Source: Candidatus Rokuibacteriota bacterium (GTDB lineage Bacteria; Methylomirabilota; Methylomirabilia; Rokubacteriales; JACPHL01). Taken from it: a stretch of DNA of 7,300 nt. Made by a program: the position numbers and the translations under genes. The stretch lies in NCBI GenBank assembly GCA_016188625.1, contig JACPHL010000269.1:1-7300 (forward strand), given 5' to 3'. Positions 1 through 6,430 of this stretch are shown here, one piece after another (within the stretch, counting starts at the first letter, position 1; each line of letters opens with the position of its first letter). The notes under the pieces were generated by a model that ran no database searches, was not told the origin of the DNA, and saw nothing but the letters and a program-made list of their open reading frames with translations.

Positions 1-896
1 GCGGCTACACGCGCTGGGTGGAGGAGACGGACCCGACTGTCGTCGTCCGGGTCCTGAATGCCTACCTGGCGCGCATGACGGAGATCATCATTGAGTACGA
101 GGGCAGCATCAACGAGTTCATCGGAGACGCGATCTTCGCCATCTTCGGCGCGCCCCTCGCCGCTCCTGACCACGCCGAGCGCGCCGCCGCCTGCGCGATC
201 GCCATGCAGCGGGCGATGGAGGAGGTCAACCGGCTCCACCTCCCCGGCGGGCTGGCGCGGCTCGAGATGGGGATCGGACTCAACACCGGCGAGGCCGTGG
301 TGGGGAACATCGGCTCCGAGAAGCGGGCCAAGTACGGTGTCGTGGGCAGCGCCGTCAACCTGGCGGCCCGCGTGCAGGCCTGCACGATCGGCGGCCAGGT
401 CCTCCTGAGCCCGCACACCTACGAGCGCATCCGCGGGATCGCCGAGGTCGGCCCGCCCATCCCCATCGAGGTCAAAGGGATCCGGGAGCCCCTGCTCCTC
501 TACGAGCTCCAGGCGGTGGCCGGGCCCTGGGGCCAGCGCCTCCCGGAGGCGGCCGCCGACGCTGGCCCCGAGGTGCCCGTCGCCATGCCGCTTTCCTGCT
601 GGGTGGTCGAAGGCACGACCGTCCGGCCCGAGCGGCTCCGCGGCGAGGTGCTCCGGCTCGGCCCGCGCCGGCTCGAGGCCCGGCTCGAGCACCCGCTGGC
701 GCCGCTGACGAACCTCCGGCTCCGCCTCCGCTACGTGGTCCTCGCGCAGGACTCGGGCGACCTCTACGGGAAGGTGCTGGCCACCCGGGAGGAGGGCGGG
801 ACCTGGGTCGCCCAGATCGGGCTGACTTCCGTGGATGCCGCCGACCAGCGGGTCCTGGAGAGCCTCCTGCGGGGAGCCGGGGCGAGGCAGGCGTGA
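1..896 (+). CDS. Class III nucleotide cyclase with C-terminal PilZ-like domain (5' end outside window)
   Basis: The frame is open from base 3 (GYTRW, the tail of the usual DIRGxT motif), so the gene starts upstream; the GTG at 18 is internal. Counting from that GTG, residues 1-165 are a class III adenylate/guanylate cyclase catalytic domain that would make a cyclic nucleotide from NTP. The second metal Asp is D37 (FIGDAIFAIFG), and the transition-state residues are N114 and R118 (VNLAARVQ). The first metal Asp lies off the window. The usual adenine-selecting Lys is E33 (INEFIGD), and its Asp/Thr partner position reads Gly. Residues ~188-285 resemble a PilZ-type beta-barrel (GEVLRLGPRRLEARLEHPL, then an aromatic/basic strand), which suggests a link to c-di-GMP, but I see no clear RxxxR motif. 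The gene ends convergently with the epimerase debris. Cyclase call firm; PilZ call moderate. Confidence 0.88.
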   Translation, partial: GYTRWVEETDPTVVVRVLNAYLARMTEIIIEYEGSINEFIGDAIFAIFGAPLAAPDHAERAAACAIAMQRAMEEVNRLHLPGGLARLEMGIGLNTGEAVVGNIGSEKRAKYGVVGSAVNLAARVQACTIGGQVLLSPHTYERIRGIAEVGPPIPIEVKGIREPLLLYELQAVAGPWGQRLPEAAADAGPEVPVAMPLSCWVVEGTTVRPERLRGEVLRLGPRRLEARLEHPLAPLTNLRLRLRYVVLAQDSGDLYGKVLATREEGGTWVAQIGLTSVDAADQRVLESLLRGAGARQA

Positions 897-928
897 GCCC
901 TCGGCAGGCCCGCGACCGGCGGCCGGGG

Positions 929-1006
929 CTCGCCCTGGAGTAGGAGCGCCTCCACCAGGTGCGAGCCGATGAAGCCCGCCCCCCCGGTGACGAGGACCCG
1001 CGCCAT
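929..1006 (-). pseudogene. N-terminal stub of an NAD-dependent epimerase/dehydratase
   Basis: Starting at ATG 1006, the first ~26 residues are a textbook Rossmann start, MARVLVTGGAGFIGSHLVEA, with the GxxGxxG dinucleotide-binding loop. The expected continuation (a second beta strand ending in an acidic residue, as in VxxLDN) is missing. After LLLQGE the frame turns to Pro/Arg-rich antisense of the cyclase on the other strand. Homology stops near base 929, about 30 bases past the cyclase stop. It begins 3 bases after the restored stop of the epimerase piece at 1010-1620, so two epimerases once stood in tandem. It is too short to fold or act. I am confident of the family but cannot name the sugar substrate. 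Confidence 0.72.
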
Positions 1007-1009
1007 GGC

Positions 1010-1620
1010 TCAGGCGGCGCCGGGCCGGGCGCGGAGGTGGGCGATCACCCGCCGGAGGGTCTCTCGTCGAGGTCCACCTCGGGCTCGTAGCCGACCAGGG
1101 CGCGCGCCTTGGCGATCTCGGGGACCCGCCGGCGGAGGTCCTCGAAGCCGCGCCCGTAGGCCTCCTCGTAGGGGACCAGCCTGACGGGCGCGGCGGTCCC
1201 GGTCAGGGCGCGGATCCGCTCGGCCAGCTCGAGGATCGACACCTCCCGGCCGTTCCCCACATTGAAGACCTGGCCGACCGCCCCCGGGTGGTCCGCCAGC
1301 AGGACCGTGCCGCGGACCGCGTCGGCCACGTCGGTGAAGCTCCGCGTCTGGCGGCCGTCGCCGTAGACGGTGAGCGGCTCGCCCCTGAGTGCCTGCCCGA
1401 CGAGCCGGGGGACGACCATCCCGTAGCGGCCGGTCTGGCGCGGGCCGACGGTGTTGAAGTAGCGGAGGACGACGACCGGCACCTCCTTGCCGTGCCAGTA
1501 GGCGAGGGCGAGGAACTCGTCGATCGCCTTTGAGCAGGCGTAGCTCCAGCGGCTCTTGACGGTGGGGCCGAGGAGGCTGTCGTCGTCCTCCCGGAGGGGG
1601 ACCTGGTCGGCCTTCAGCCG
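1010..1620 (-). pseudogene. NAD-dependent sugar-nucleotide epimerase, N-terminally truncated and frameshifted
   Basis: This is the C-terminal two thirds of an extended SDR epimerase (UDP-glucose 4-epimerase / UDP-glucuronate decarboxylase type). It starts at KADQVPLREDDDS, which aligns after the SxSEVYG segment of intact members, and contains the catalytic Tyr-Lys pair in SYACSKAIDEF. It continues with RYFNTVGPRQ, YGDGRQTRSFTDV and VFNVGNG, all family hallmarks. The Rossmann half and the catalytic Ser/Thr are missing: homology ends abruptly at the TGA of the neighbouring cyclase. Near the 3' end a GAGAGA run (1060-1065) looks like a 2-base duplication. The read frame stops at 1045, but removing AG restores DETLRRVIAHLR and a stop at 1010-1012, 3 bases before the next ATG. 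Two independent lesions indicate a pseudogene or an assembly join plus a base error. Confidence 0.85.
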
Positions 1621-1621
1621 C

Positions 1622-3223
1622 TCAGGCTGAGACCTTCGTGTACACTCCCGGCGGCACCAGGCGGAAGACCCGCACCGGCTCCGAGACGTTCTTGAGCCGG
1701 TGCTCACCGGTATCTTCCAGCACGTAGTGCCCCTTGATCCGCTCCGCCGTCTCCGGCCCCACCATGATGTTCCCTCCGGTGGCCAGTGCGGCGATGCGCG
1801 CGGCCACATTGGTGGTCGGCCCTGACGCGGTGAACGTCCATCGACCCCCACCCGCTCCGCCGATCTTGGTGGCGCCGACGAACGCCGGGCCGCTGTTGAT
1901 CCCCACGTGGATCGCCACCGGCGGGTACACCCCGTCGAACTCGAGGTTGAGCTGGGCGAGCCGGGCCTGGATCTGGAAGGCGGCGCCCGCGGCGTTCAGC
2001 GTGTGGCGCGTGGGGTTCCCCTCGCTCTGGAAGATCACCATGAGGCCGTCGCCGGCGGTCTCGTTGACGTCGCCGTGGTTGGCCCGGATGATCTCCAGGA
2101 AGCTCGAGAAGTAGTCCTGGATCAGCCGGTTGAGGCGCTGGGGGGGGAGCTGCTCCGAGAGCTTGGTGTAGCCCTCCACGTCGAGGAAGAGGACCGAGAC
2201 GTCCGCTTCGCGCTTCTCCAGCTCCCGCGCGTCCGGGTTTGTCTCGAGCAGGCGCGAGACGGACTCGGGGACGAACTTGGATAGCTCGCCCTTGACCTGC
2301 TCGAGCAACTCCACCTTCTGCATGGACTCCTTGAGGCTCTGGAGCGCGTCCGCCAGCTCCACGTTGCGCGCTTCCAGGTCGTCGTGCGCGCTCTTCAGGC
2401 GCTCCGCCATGTCGTTAATGGCCTGGCCGAGCTGGCCGATCTCATCCCGGCTCTCGAGGGCGACCCGCGCCCCGAAGTCCCCCTCGCCGATCCGGCGCGC
2501 GGCCGCCGCCACCCGGGTGATGGGCTGGAGCACCACCCGTCCCATAAAGAGCACGAGGCTGGCGGCCACGCCCAGGATCGTCAGCATAGCGACGACGATC
2601 TGGCGGTTCCGCGCCGCGCGCAGCTCGGCGTCCAGCTTCTCGAGCCCGAGGCTCACCCGCATGACGCCGCGGACCTTGTGGTCCTCGCCGTGGCAGCCCT
2701 GGCACGCCTCGAGGTTCCGCAGGGGGCGAAAGAGGGTCAACACGCGGGCGTCGTTCACCGTCTCGTGGATCTCCTGGGCCTCCAGGGTCTCGACCGCGCG
2801 GGTGAACAGCGGATGGCTGATCCGCTCCCCGGGCTCCCGCCGCATCTTCGAGATGCTCGCGATGAGGTCCGCGTCGAGGCCAGCGATGCGGTTCACCTCG
2901 TTCACCGTCTCCAGGTCGGCGAACGCCTCCACACCGTTCCGACGGAAGACATCGAGCCGACGCACATCCGTGAGCTCAGCCTTCAGGTTCTGCACGAGCT
3001 GGCGGATGATGTCCGGCCGCCCTTCCAGCATCCCGTTCTCGATGCTCGTGAGGATGGAGGCGGAGAGGAGGCGCGCGGTCTCCCGGTTCGTGGCCACCAG
3101 CACCTCTGCCTCCCGCCGGATGTTCAGGATCAGGAGGACGCCGAACCCCACGATGAGCATGAGGAGGATCAGCGTGAGGACCTTAGCGCGAAGACGGGTC
3201 CGGAACAGATCGGGGAAGGGCAT
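1622..3223 (-). CDS. Membrane class III cyclase with periplasmic CXXCH haem-binding sensor and HAMP domain
   Basis: ATG 3223 is chosen because it overlaps the upstream stop as TGATG, implying translational coupling; a TTG one codon earlier is also possible. Numbering from the ATG (533 aa): membrane helix ~14-33; extracytoplasmic sensor ~35-207 carrying CQGCH (C174, C177, H178), a c-type haem attachment motif; second helix ~208-227; HAMP ~228-280 (LQPITRVAAAARRIGEGD); coiled coil ~280-320; cyclase domain ~338-525. Catalytic features: metal Asps D348 (FLDVEGYT) and D392 (AGDGLMVIF), N472 and R476. The adenine-selecting Lys is replaced by E388 and its partner is T465, so substrate is uncertain. 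The layout suggests a redox or gas sensor driving cyclic nucleotide synthesis, which is inference. The gene ends exactly where epimerase debris begins. Confidence 0.92.
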   Translation of the reverse strand: MPFPDLFRTRLRAKVLTLILLMLIVGFGVLLILNIRREAEVLVATNRETARLLSASILTSIENGMLEGRPDIIRQLVQNLKAELTDVRRLDVFRRNGVEAFADLETVNEVNRIAGLDADLIASISKMRREPGERISHPLFTRAVETLEAQEIHETVNDARVLTLFRPLRNLEACQGCHGEDHKVRGVMRVSLGLEKLDAELRAARNRQIVVAMLTILGVAASLVLFMGRVVLQPITRVAAAARRIGEGDFGARVALESRDEIGQLGQAINDMAERLKSAHDDLEARNVELADALQSLKESMQKVELLEQVKGELSKFVPESVSRLLETNPDARELEKREADVSVLFLDVEGYTKLSEQLPPQRLNRLIQDYFSSFLEIIRANHGDVNETAGDGLMVIFQSEGNPTRHTLNAAGAAFQIQARLAQLNLEFDGVYPPVAIHVGINSGPAFVGATKIGGAGGGRWTFTASGPTTNVAARIAALATGGNIMVGPETAERIKGHYVLEDTGEHRLKNVSEPVRVFRLVPPGVYTKVSA

Positions 3224-3555
3224 CAAAAACCGAGCGACCGGGCACCCTCCCGGAATCGCTCCACGTTCCGGAGCTTGATCTGCTCGTATCCGCGGATGAG
3301 GTCGGGGAGGCCGGCCAGGGTGACCGCGTGGTCGTACGTCTCCCGGTTGAGGTAGGCCATGAGCTTGAAGAGATAGCGCGCCACCGCCTCGCTGAACCGC
3401 GTCTCGCCGACACCCGCGGCGCGCTCGGCCGCAGCCACGCGCTTCACGAACTCCGCGTACTCCCGCGCATAGGCGGCGTTCTGGTACTCGATCCGCTCGG
3501 GCACGCGGATCTCCAGGAGCCGCCGCAGCTCGCCCGTGGAATCTAGGGAGTCCAA
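3223..3555 (-). CDS. C-terminal fragment of an indolepyruvate oxidoreductase-type protein
   Basis: The 110-residue frame reads EYAEFVKRVAAAE, then VARYLFKLMAYLNRET, then LPDLIRGYEQIKLRNVERF. These match the tail of long indolepyruvate (2-oxoacid):acceptor oxidoreductase beta-type proteins and the related DUF6537 tail (KLMAYKDEYE and RGYGHVKE motifs). Intact members are several hundred residues, and the catalytic region that delivers electrons to an acceptor is absent. The only usable start, TTG 3555, and the first ~7 residues lie in the flanking repeat, so the 5' part has been lost at the repeat edge. The TGA overlaps the ATG of the haem-cyclase by one base, so the two genes once formed an operon and may still be co-translated. 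It is probably non-functional as an enzyme. Family assignment is from motif memory. Confidence 0.66.
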   Translation of the reverse strand: MDSLDSTGELRRLLEIRVPERIEYQNAAYAREYAEFVKRVAAAERAAGVGETRFSEAVARYLFKLMAYLNRETYDHAVTLAGLPDLIRGYEQIKLRNVERFREGARSLGF

Positions 3556-3670
3556 AGCGCCCCTTTCATCGGCCCCGCCTGACGCACCCGAGCCCCCGGG
3601 CGCCTTCCCCCGGGGGCAGGCCCCGGGTGAGCGGAGCGTAGCACACCCCGAGCGGGGCGCGCAAGGGGCC
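3543..3670 (+). repeat. Dispersed hairpin repeat, copy A (~128 bp, short form)
   Basis: Begins CTAGGGAGTCCAAAGCG and runs to AAGGGGCC, after which it diverges from the other two copies. It lacks the last ~45 bases found in copies B and C. It contains a perfect 9-bp hairpin (arms 3592-3600 and 3609-3617, 8-base loop) and a second small one (CCCC at 3646-3649, GGGG at 3654-3657, GAGC loop). Its left edge abuts the oxidoreductase stub; its right edge is 28 bases from the channel stop. On the minus strand it supplies the TTG start used by the stub and an in-repeat ATGAAAG. Confidence 0.9.
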
Positions 3671-3697
3671 TGGGCTCAACCCGGAGACGCTGTCCCC

Positions 3698-4963
3698 CTA
3701 CGGTGTCCCGCCGGCTCCCGGGTGGAGCCTGCTTTCGGCAACCGCGCGGATGCTGGCATCGAGTTCGGGGTATTGCTGCATCAACCGGCGGAAGTCGCCG
3801 ATATCGAGCGCCAGCAGCTGGCATTCTGTAACTGCGATCACTGTCGCTGTGCGTGTGATGTCCTTCACTAGACCGATCTCGCCAAAGTACTGGCCGGCAC
3901 GCAGACGCACCGGTTGCGGCGTCAGCTCGACCTCAACCTCGCCCGCTAGGATGAAGTACATGGCGTCGGCAGCGTCGCCGCGATGGACGATGAGGTAACG
4001 CGCCGGCACCCACTGCGGCTTCAACAGGCGTGCGACCTGGGCGATCTGCGACGCGTCGAGCCCGGCGAACAACGGTACCCTGGCGACGGCCTGCCAGGTG
4101 ACGACGAAGTCACGCTTGCGGATCTCGGCGGCGAATCCGGTGGCGAGGATGCCGGCCGGAACCGCGAACATGGCGATACCGAGCAGCATGACGACCCCAC
4201 CGAAGAGACGGCCGAGCGGCGTCACCGGCAGCATATCGCCATAGCCGACGGTGGCGATGGTGACGATGCCCCACCATAGCGCGCGCGGGATCGAGCTGAA
4301 CACATGCGGCTGCGCCGTTCGCTCGAGCAGGTACATGACGCCCGACGCGAGGAAGAGCAGGACAAGCATCACGACGAGCGCCGCCGCGAGCGAGCGCAGC
4401 TCGTTTCGTATCACGGTGGCGACCAGCGACAGTCCCGGCGCGTAGCGCGCCAGTTTGAGCAACACGAGCAGACCGATCACGTGCTCGAGCGCGTTGCCCA
4501 GCGGCTGCACGAAGTGAAGGAGGCGCGGCAAGATCGCCAGGAGATCGATGACGCCGAGGAACGAGACCGCATAGGCCGCGCGCGCCGCCCAGGGATGACC
4601 AACCGCCGTCGGATCGCTGTCGGGCGCGATCCAGTGGCGGAGCGCATACTCGGCGGTGAAGGCGACGAGCGTCGCGGCGACGAGCGCCTCGACCAACCGG
4701 CGTATCGCCGGCGTCGCGTCGGGCAGCGTGCCGAGCATCCCCGCTGCAACCGCGACCGCGATGGTGAGCAAGAGGACGGTCGTGGCGGCAATGCGCGCCA
4801 GCGTCGCCGGCTCGCCCTCCGCGAGAAGGCCGACGACGTGTGACCGCCAACCCCGCGAACCTAGGAAGTCCAAAGCGCCTCTTTCATCGGCCCCGCCTGA
4901 CGCACCCGAGCCCCTGGGCGCCTTCCCCATGAGGGCAGGCCCCGGGTGACCGGAGCGTAGCAC
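3698..4963 (-). CDS. Cyclic nucleotide-gated potassium channel (six-helix, CNBD)
   Basis: 421-codon frame from GTG 4963. Residues 1-~34 are translated repeat sequence; channel homology starts about SRGWRSHVVGLL (~36), and no other start exists before the first helix except TTG 4876, also in the repeat. Helices: S1 ~59-79, S2 ~92-109, S3 ~129-147, S4 ~160-185 (few basic residues, so probably little voltage sensing), S5 ~192-213, S6 ~251-275. The pore has the K+ filter TVGYGD at 238-243. A cyclic-nucleotide-binding domain covers ~297-405, with the phosphate-binding cassette FGEIGLVKDITRTATV (E362, R371, T372) intact. This is a MloK1/SthK-like design in which cAMP or cGMP would open a K+ path in the inner membrane. 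Base use looks less GC-extreme than its neighbours, hinting at separate origin. It is flanked by repeats A and B. Confidence 0.93.
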   Translation of the reverse strand: MLRSGHPGPALMGKAPRGSGASGGADERGALDFLGSRGWRSHVVGLLAEGEPATLARIAATTVLLLTIAVAVAAGMLGTLPDATPAIRRLVEALVAATLVAFTAEYALRHWIAPDSDPTAVGHPWAARAAYAVSFLGVIDLLAILPRLLHFVQPLGNALEHVIGLLVLLKLARYAPGLSLVATVIRNELRSLAAALVVMLVLLFLASGVMYLLERTAQPHVFSSIPRALWWGIVTIATVGYGDMLPVTPLGRLFGGVVMLLGIAMFAVPAGILATGFAAEIRKRDFVVTWQAVARVPLFAGLDASQIAQVARLLKPQWVPARYLIVHRGDAADAMYFILAGEVEVELTPQPVRLRAGQYFGEIGLVKDITRTATVIAVTECQLLALDIGDFRRLMQQYPELDASIRAVAESRLHPGAGGTP

Positions 4964-5029
4964 CTCCCGAGCGGGGCGCGCAAGGTGGCCGGTGGCAGGG
5001 CGGCCGGCAGAGTGGACAGGCCGGCCAGG
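4861..5029 (+). repeat. Dispersed hairpin repeat, copy B (~169 bp)
   Basis: Begins CTAGGAAGTCCAAAGCG and ends near GGCCGGCCAGG. It is the same element as copies A and C, with scattered substitutions. In the main hairpin (4910-4936) the inner stem has TGGG paired with CCCA where A and C have CGGG with CCCG, a compensatory change. On the minus strand its frame runs open into the channel gene and supplies GTG 4963 or TTG 4876 as start. Relative to copy C it lacks about 10 bases near the right end. Confidence 0.9.
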
Positions 5030-5175
5030 CGCCTGCGCCCAGACCGCGGCCGGATCCGGCGCGGCGAGCCGCCCCCGGGGGCCCGGCTTACGGAACGGCC
5101 ACGCCGACGGCGAGGCGTTGCCTGTCAGTCGTTTCTAGGCAAAAGGGCTGGTCTTCATATAGCAAAAGGGTCTGG

Positions 5176-5194
5176 CCTCCGCGAGGGGGTTTTT
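5176..5194 (+). terminator. Weak intrinsic-terminator-like site
   Basis: CCTC (5176-5179) can pair with GAGG (5183-5186) over a CGC loop, followed by GGG and five T (5190-5194). The stem is only 4 bp and no + strand gene precedes it, so this may be chance. Confidence 0.25.
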
Positions 5195-5197
5195 CAA

Positions 5198-5229
5198 CCC
5201 GCCCGTCTGGGGGCCCCTGGACGGGTGGG
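5198..5229. other. 10-bp inverted repeat, 12-base loop
   Basis: CCCGCCCGTC (5198-5207) pairs with GACGGGTGGG (5220-5229) with one G-U wobble; the loop itself contains GGGGGCCCC. No T-run follows on either strand in terminator position. Unassigned structure. Confidence 0.45.
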
Positions 5230-5274
5230 ATGGGGCCGACCCAAACAAATCAAGATGTTAGGGCGCCCATCGAG

Positions 5275-5295
5275 GGGCCCGGTATGGCCGGGCCC
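5275..5295 (-). terminator. Hairpin just downstream of the rhodanese-cyclase stop
   Basis: GGGCCCGG (5275-5282) and CCGGGCCC (5288-5295) form a perfect 8-bp stem with a 5-base loop, 7 bases after the TAG of the minus-strand gene. There is no T-run, so a classic intrinsic terminator is doubtful. It could pause RNA polymerase or protect the 3' end. Confidence 0.4.
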
Positions 5296-5302
5296 GGGCG
5301 AT

Positions 5303-6355
5303 CTAGCCCCGCTGTTCCGATGTCAGCGCGCCGGCCGTGGCGGCCGGCTCGCGCGGGACGACGTAGGTGGGGACGGTCATCCCGTCCAGGCCCGGAACCT
5401 CGAAGGCCGGGTCGAGCAGCTGAAACTGCACGGCGATCTCCGGCGCTTCGGCCCGGAGCACCTCGACGACCTCGCCGCTGGCGATGATCCCGCCGGGCGA
5501 GACCTGTTTGAGCATCCTGGCGCCTACGCTCACGCTGGGACCGACGAGCGCGATGGCCTGGCGCATCGTCGACCCGATCACGCCCACGACCACGTCGCCC
5601 ACCGTGAGGCTCACACGCGCCTGGACCGGGTTCTCGTCCGCGCACGCCCCGCACGCGAGCGACGCCTGGATGGCGAGCGCCGCCTGGGCCGCCTCGGCGG
5701 GGGACTCGAAGTAGAGCAGCGCGCCGTCGCCCTCGAAGTCCTTCACGTCACCGCAGTAGGCCAGGGCCACCTCCGTGACGAGCTGCATGAAGCGCTGGAC
5801 CACCCCGAGCACCCGCTCGGGCGGGTGATGGGCCAGGAGGCGCGTCGAGCCGGCGATGTCCACGAAGAGCGTCGTCAGGCGACGGCGCGCCGGCAGGCCG
5901 CCGTCGAGCAGGTAGCGGGCGGCGAGGCTCGGCAGAAAAGGTGCCGGCTCTTCCGCCACGGCGGGGGCTGCAGCGCCGGCGCACTCAACGGTCCCGCGCG
6001 CCGCCCCTCGGAGCGAGGCCACCGGAAGGCCGGTGGCCCGCCACCCCGCGATGCCCCCCTCCAGGATCGAGACGCGCTCGAAGCCCTGACCCGCGAGCCA
6101 CCGTGCCACCCGGGCACTGGTCGCCTCGCCGGGTCAGGAGCAGTAGACGACGAGGTGCGTGTCCGCCGGAAGATCCCGGGCGCGCCGGGGAACTTCCTCG
6201 ATCGGCACCCAGAGGGCCCCCGGGACGCGGGCCGGGTCGGCGCTCCAGGCCTCCCGCCGCCGCACGTCCAGGACGGCAATTCGCTCTCCGCGGCGCAGGC
6301 TGGCGTCCAGCTCGCTGGCCGTGATGCGGTTCACGGCTTTTTGGGATTCGTGCAT
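5303..6355 (-). CDS. Rhodanese-class III cyclase fusion with in-frame TGA (possible selenoprotein)
   Basis: ATG 6355 follows a GGAG five bases upstream. Residues 1-~110 are a rhodanese domain (IAVLDVRRREAW; ADTHLVVYCS; LEGGIAGW), which would bind persulfide or other sulfur on C72. Codon 74 is TGA (6134-6136) where relatives have Cys in a VVYCSCPxEATSA motif; the same frame continues with PGEATSARVARWLAGQGF, so a read-through product is 350 aa. A Pro/Ala linker leads to a cyclase domain (~155-300): metal Asps D166 (FVDIAGS) and D210 (FEGDGALLYF), R280 present, but the transition-state Asn is S276 (VGPSVSVGARM). TGA could encode selenocysteine, be a nonsense mutation, or be a base error for TGC. 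A downstream GTG (6109) could start the cyclase half alone. The gene lies between repeats B and C and is divergent from the QueD stub. Confidence 0.8.
6094..6136 (-). promoter_or_regulatory. Candidate bacterial SECIS element after the in-frame TGA
   Basis: Reading the mRNA from UGA (6136-6134), a hairpin follows. The lower stem is CGAG (6128-6125) with CUCG (6097-6094), the middle CCA (6120-6118) with UGG (6100-6098), and the upper GUGCC (6117-6113) with GGCAC (6107-6103). The apical loop is CGGGU (6112-6108). The loop begins 22 bases after the UGA and has G as its second base, which fits the general rules for bacterial SECIS (loop of a few bases, early G, roughly 16-37 bases from UGA). GC-rich DNA forms hairpins easily, so this is suggestive only. 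Confidence 0.4.
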
Positions 6356-6430
6356 CGGAGCTCCGTTGGTTTAGAGACGCCAGCACCTGCAAAGGATTCG
6401 GACAAGGCCCTTCCCACGCCGTGCCCTCGC

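Larger units (their letters stand above)
5030..5302. other. Non-coding stretch with several hairpins
   Basis: No reading frame here resembles a protein family; long frames crossing it are GC-driven. It holds an imperfect direct repeat of GCAAAAGGG (5139-5147 and 5162-5170), a short hairpin followed by five T on the + strand, a 10-bp hairpin with a 12-base loop (5198-5229), and a hairpin next to the stop of the minus-strand rhodanese-cyclase (5275-5295). It may be an old 3' region or an RNA element. I could not match it to a riboswitch class. Confidence 0.5.

Noticed and set aside
2277-3278. Long + strand frames opposite the haem-cyclase
   Set aside because: Ser/Arg-rich or His/Asp-rich antisense translations without motifs; the minus-strand frame has clear domains.
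4304-4843. + strand frame opposite the channel
   Set aside because: Charged low-complexity antisense translation; the channel frame has the TVGYGD filter and CNBD.
3543-5029. Classic composite transposon flanked by insertion sequences
   Set aside because: The repeats encode no transposase and I see no terminal inverted repeats or clear target-site duplications.
5138-5190. Resemblance to a c-di-GMP (GEMM) riboswitch core (GCAAA and CCTCCG pieces)
   Set aside because: The pieces are in the wrong context and spacing, and the expected receptor and P2/P3 stems are not visible.
1-6355. Pycsar-like anti-phage system
   Set aside because: Cyclases here are sensor-linked types and no TIR or small membrane effector is paired in an operon; the only effector is a K+ channel in a separate repeat-bounded module.
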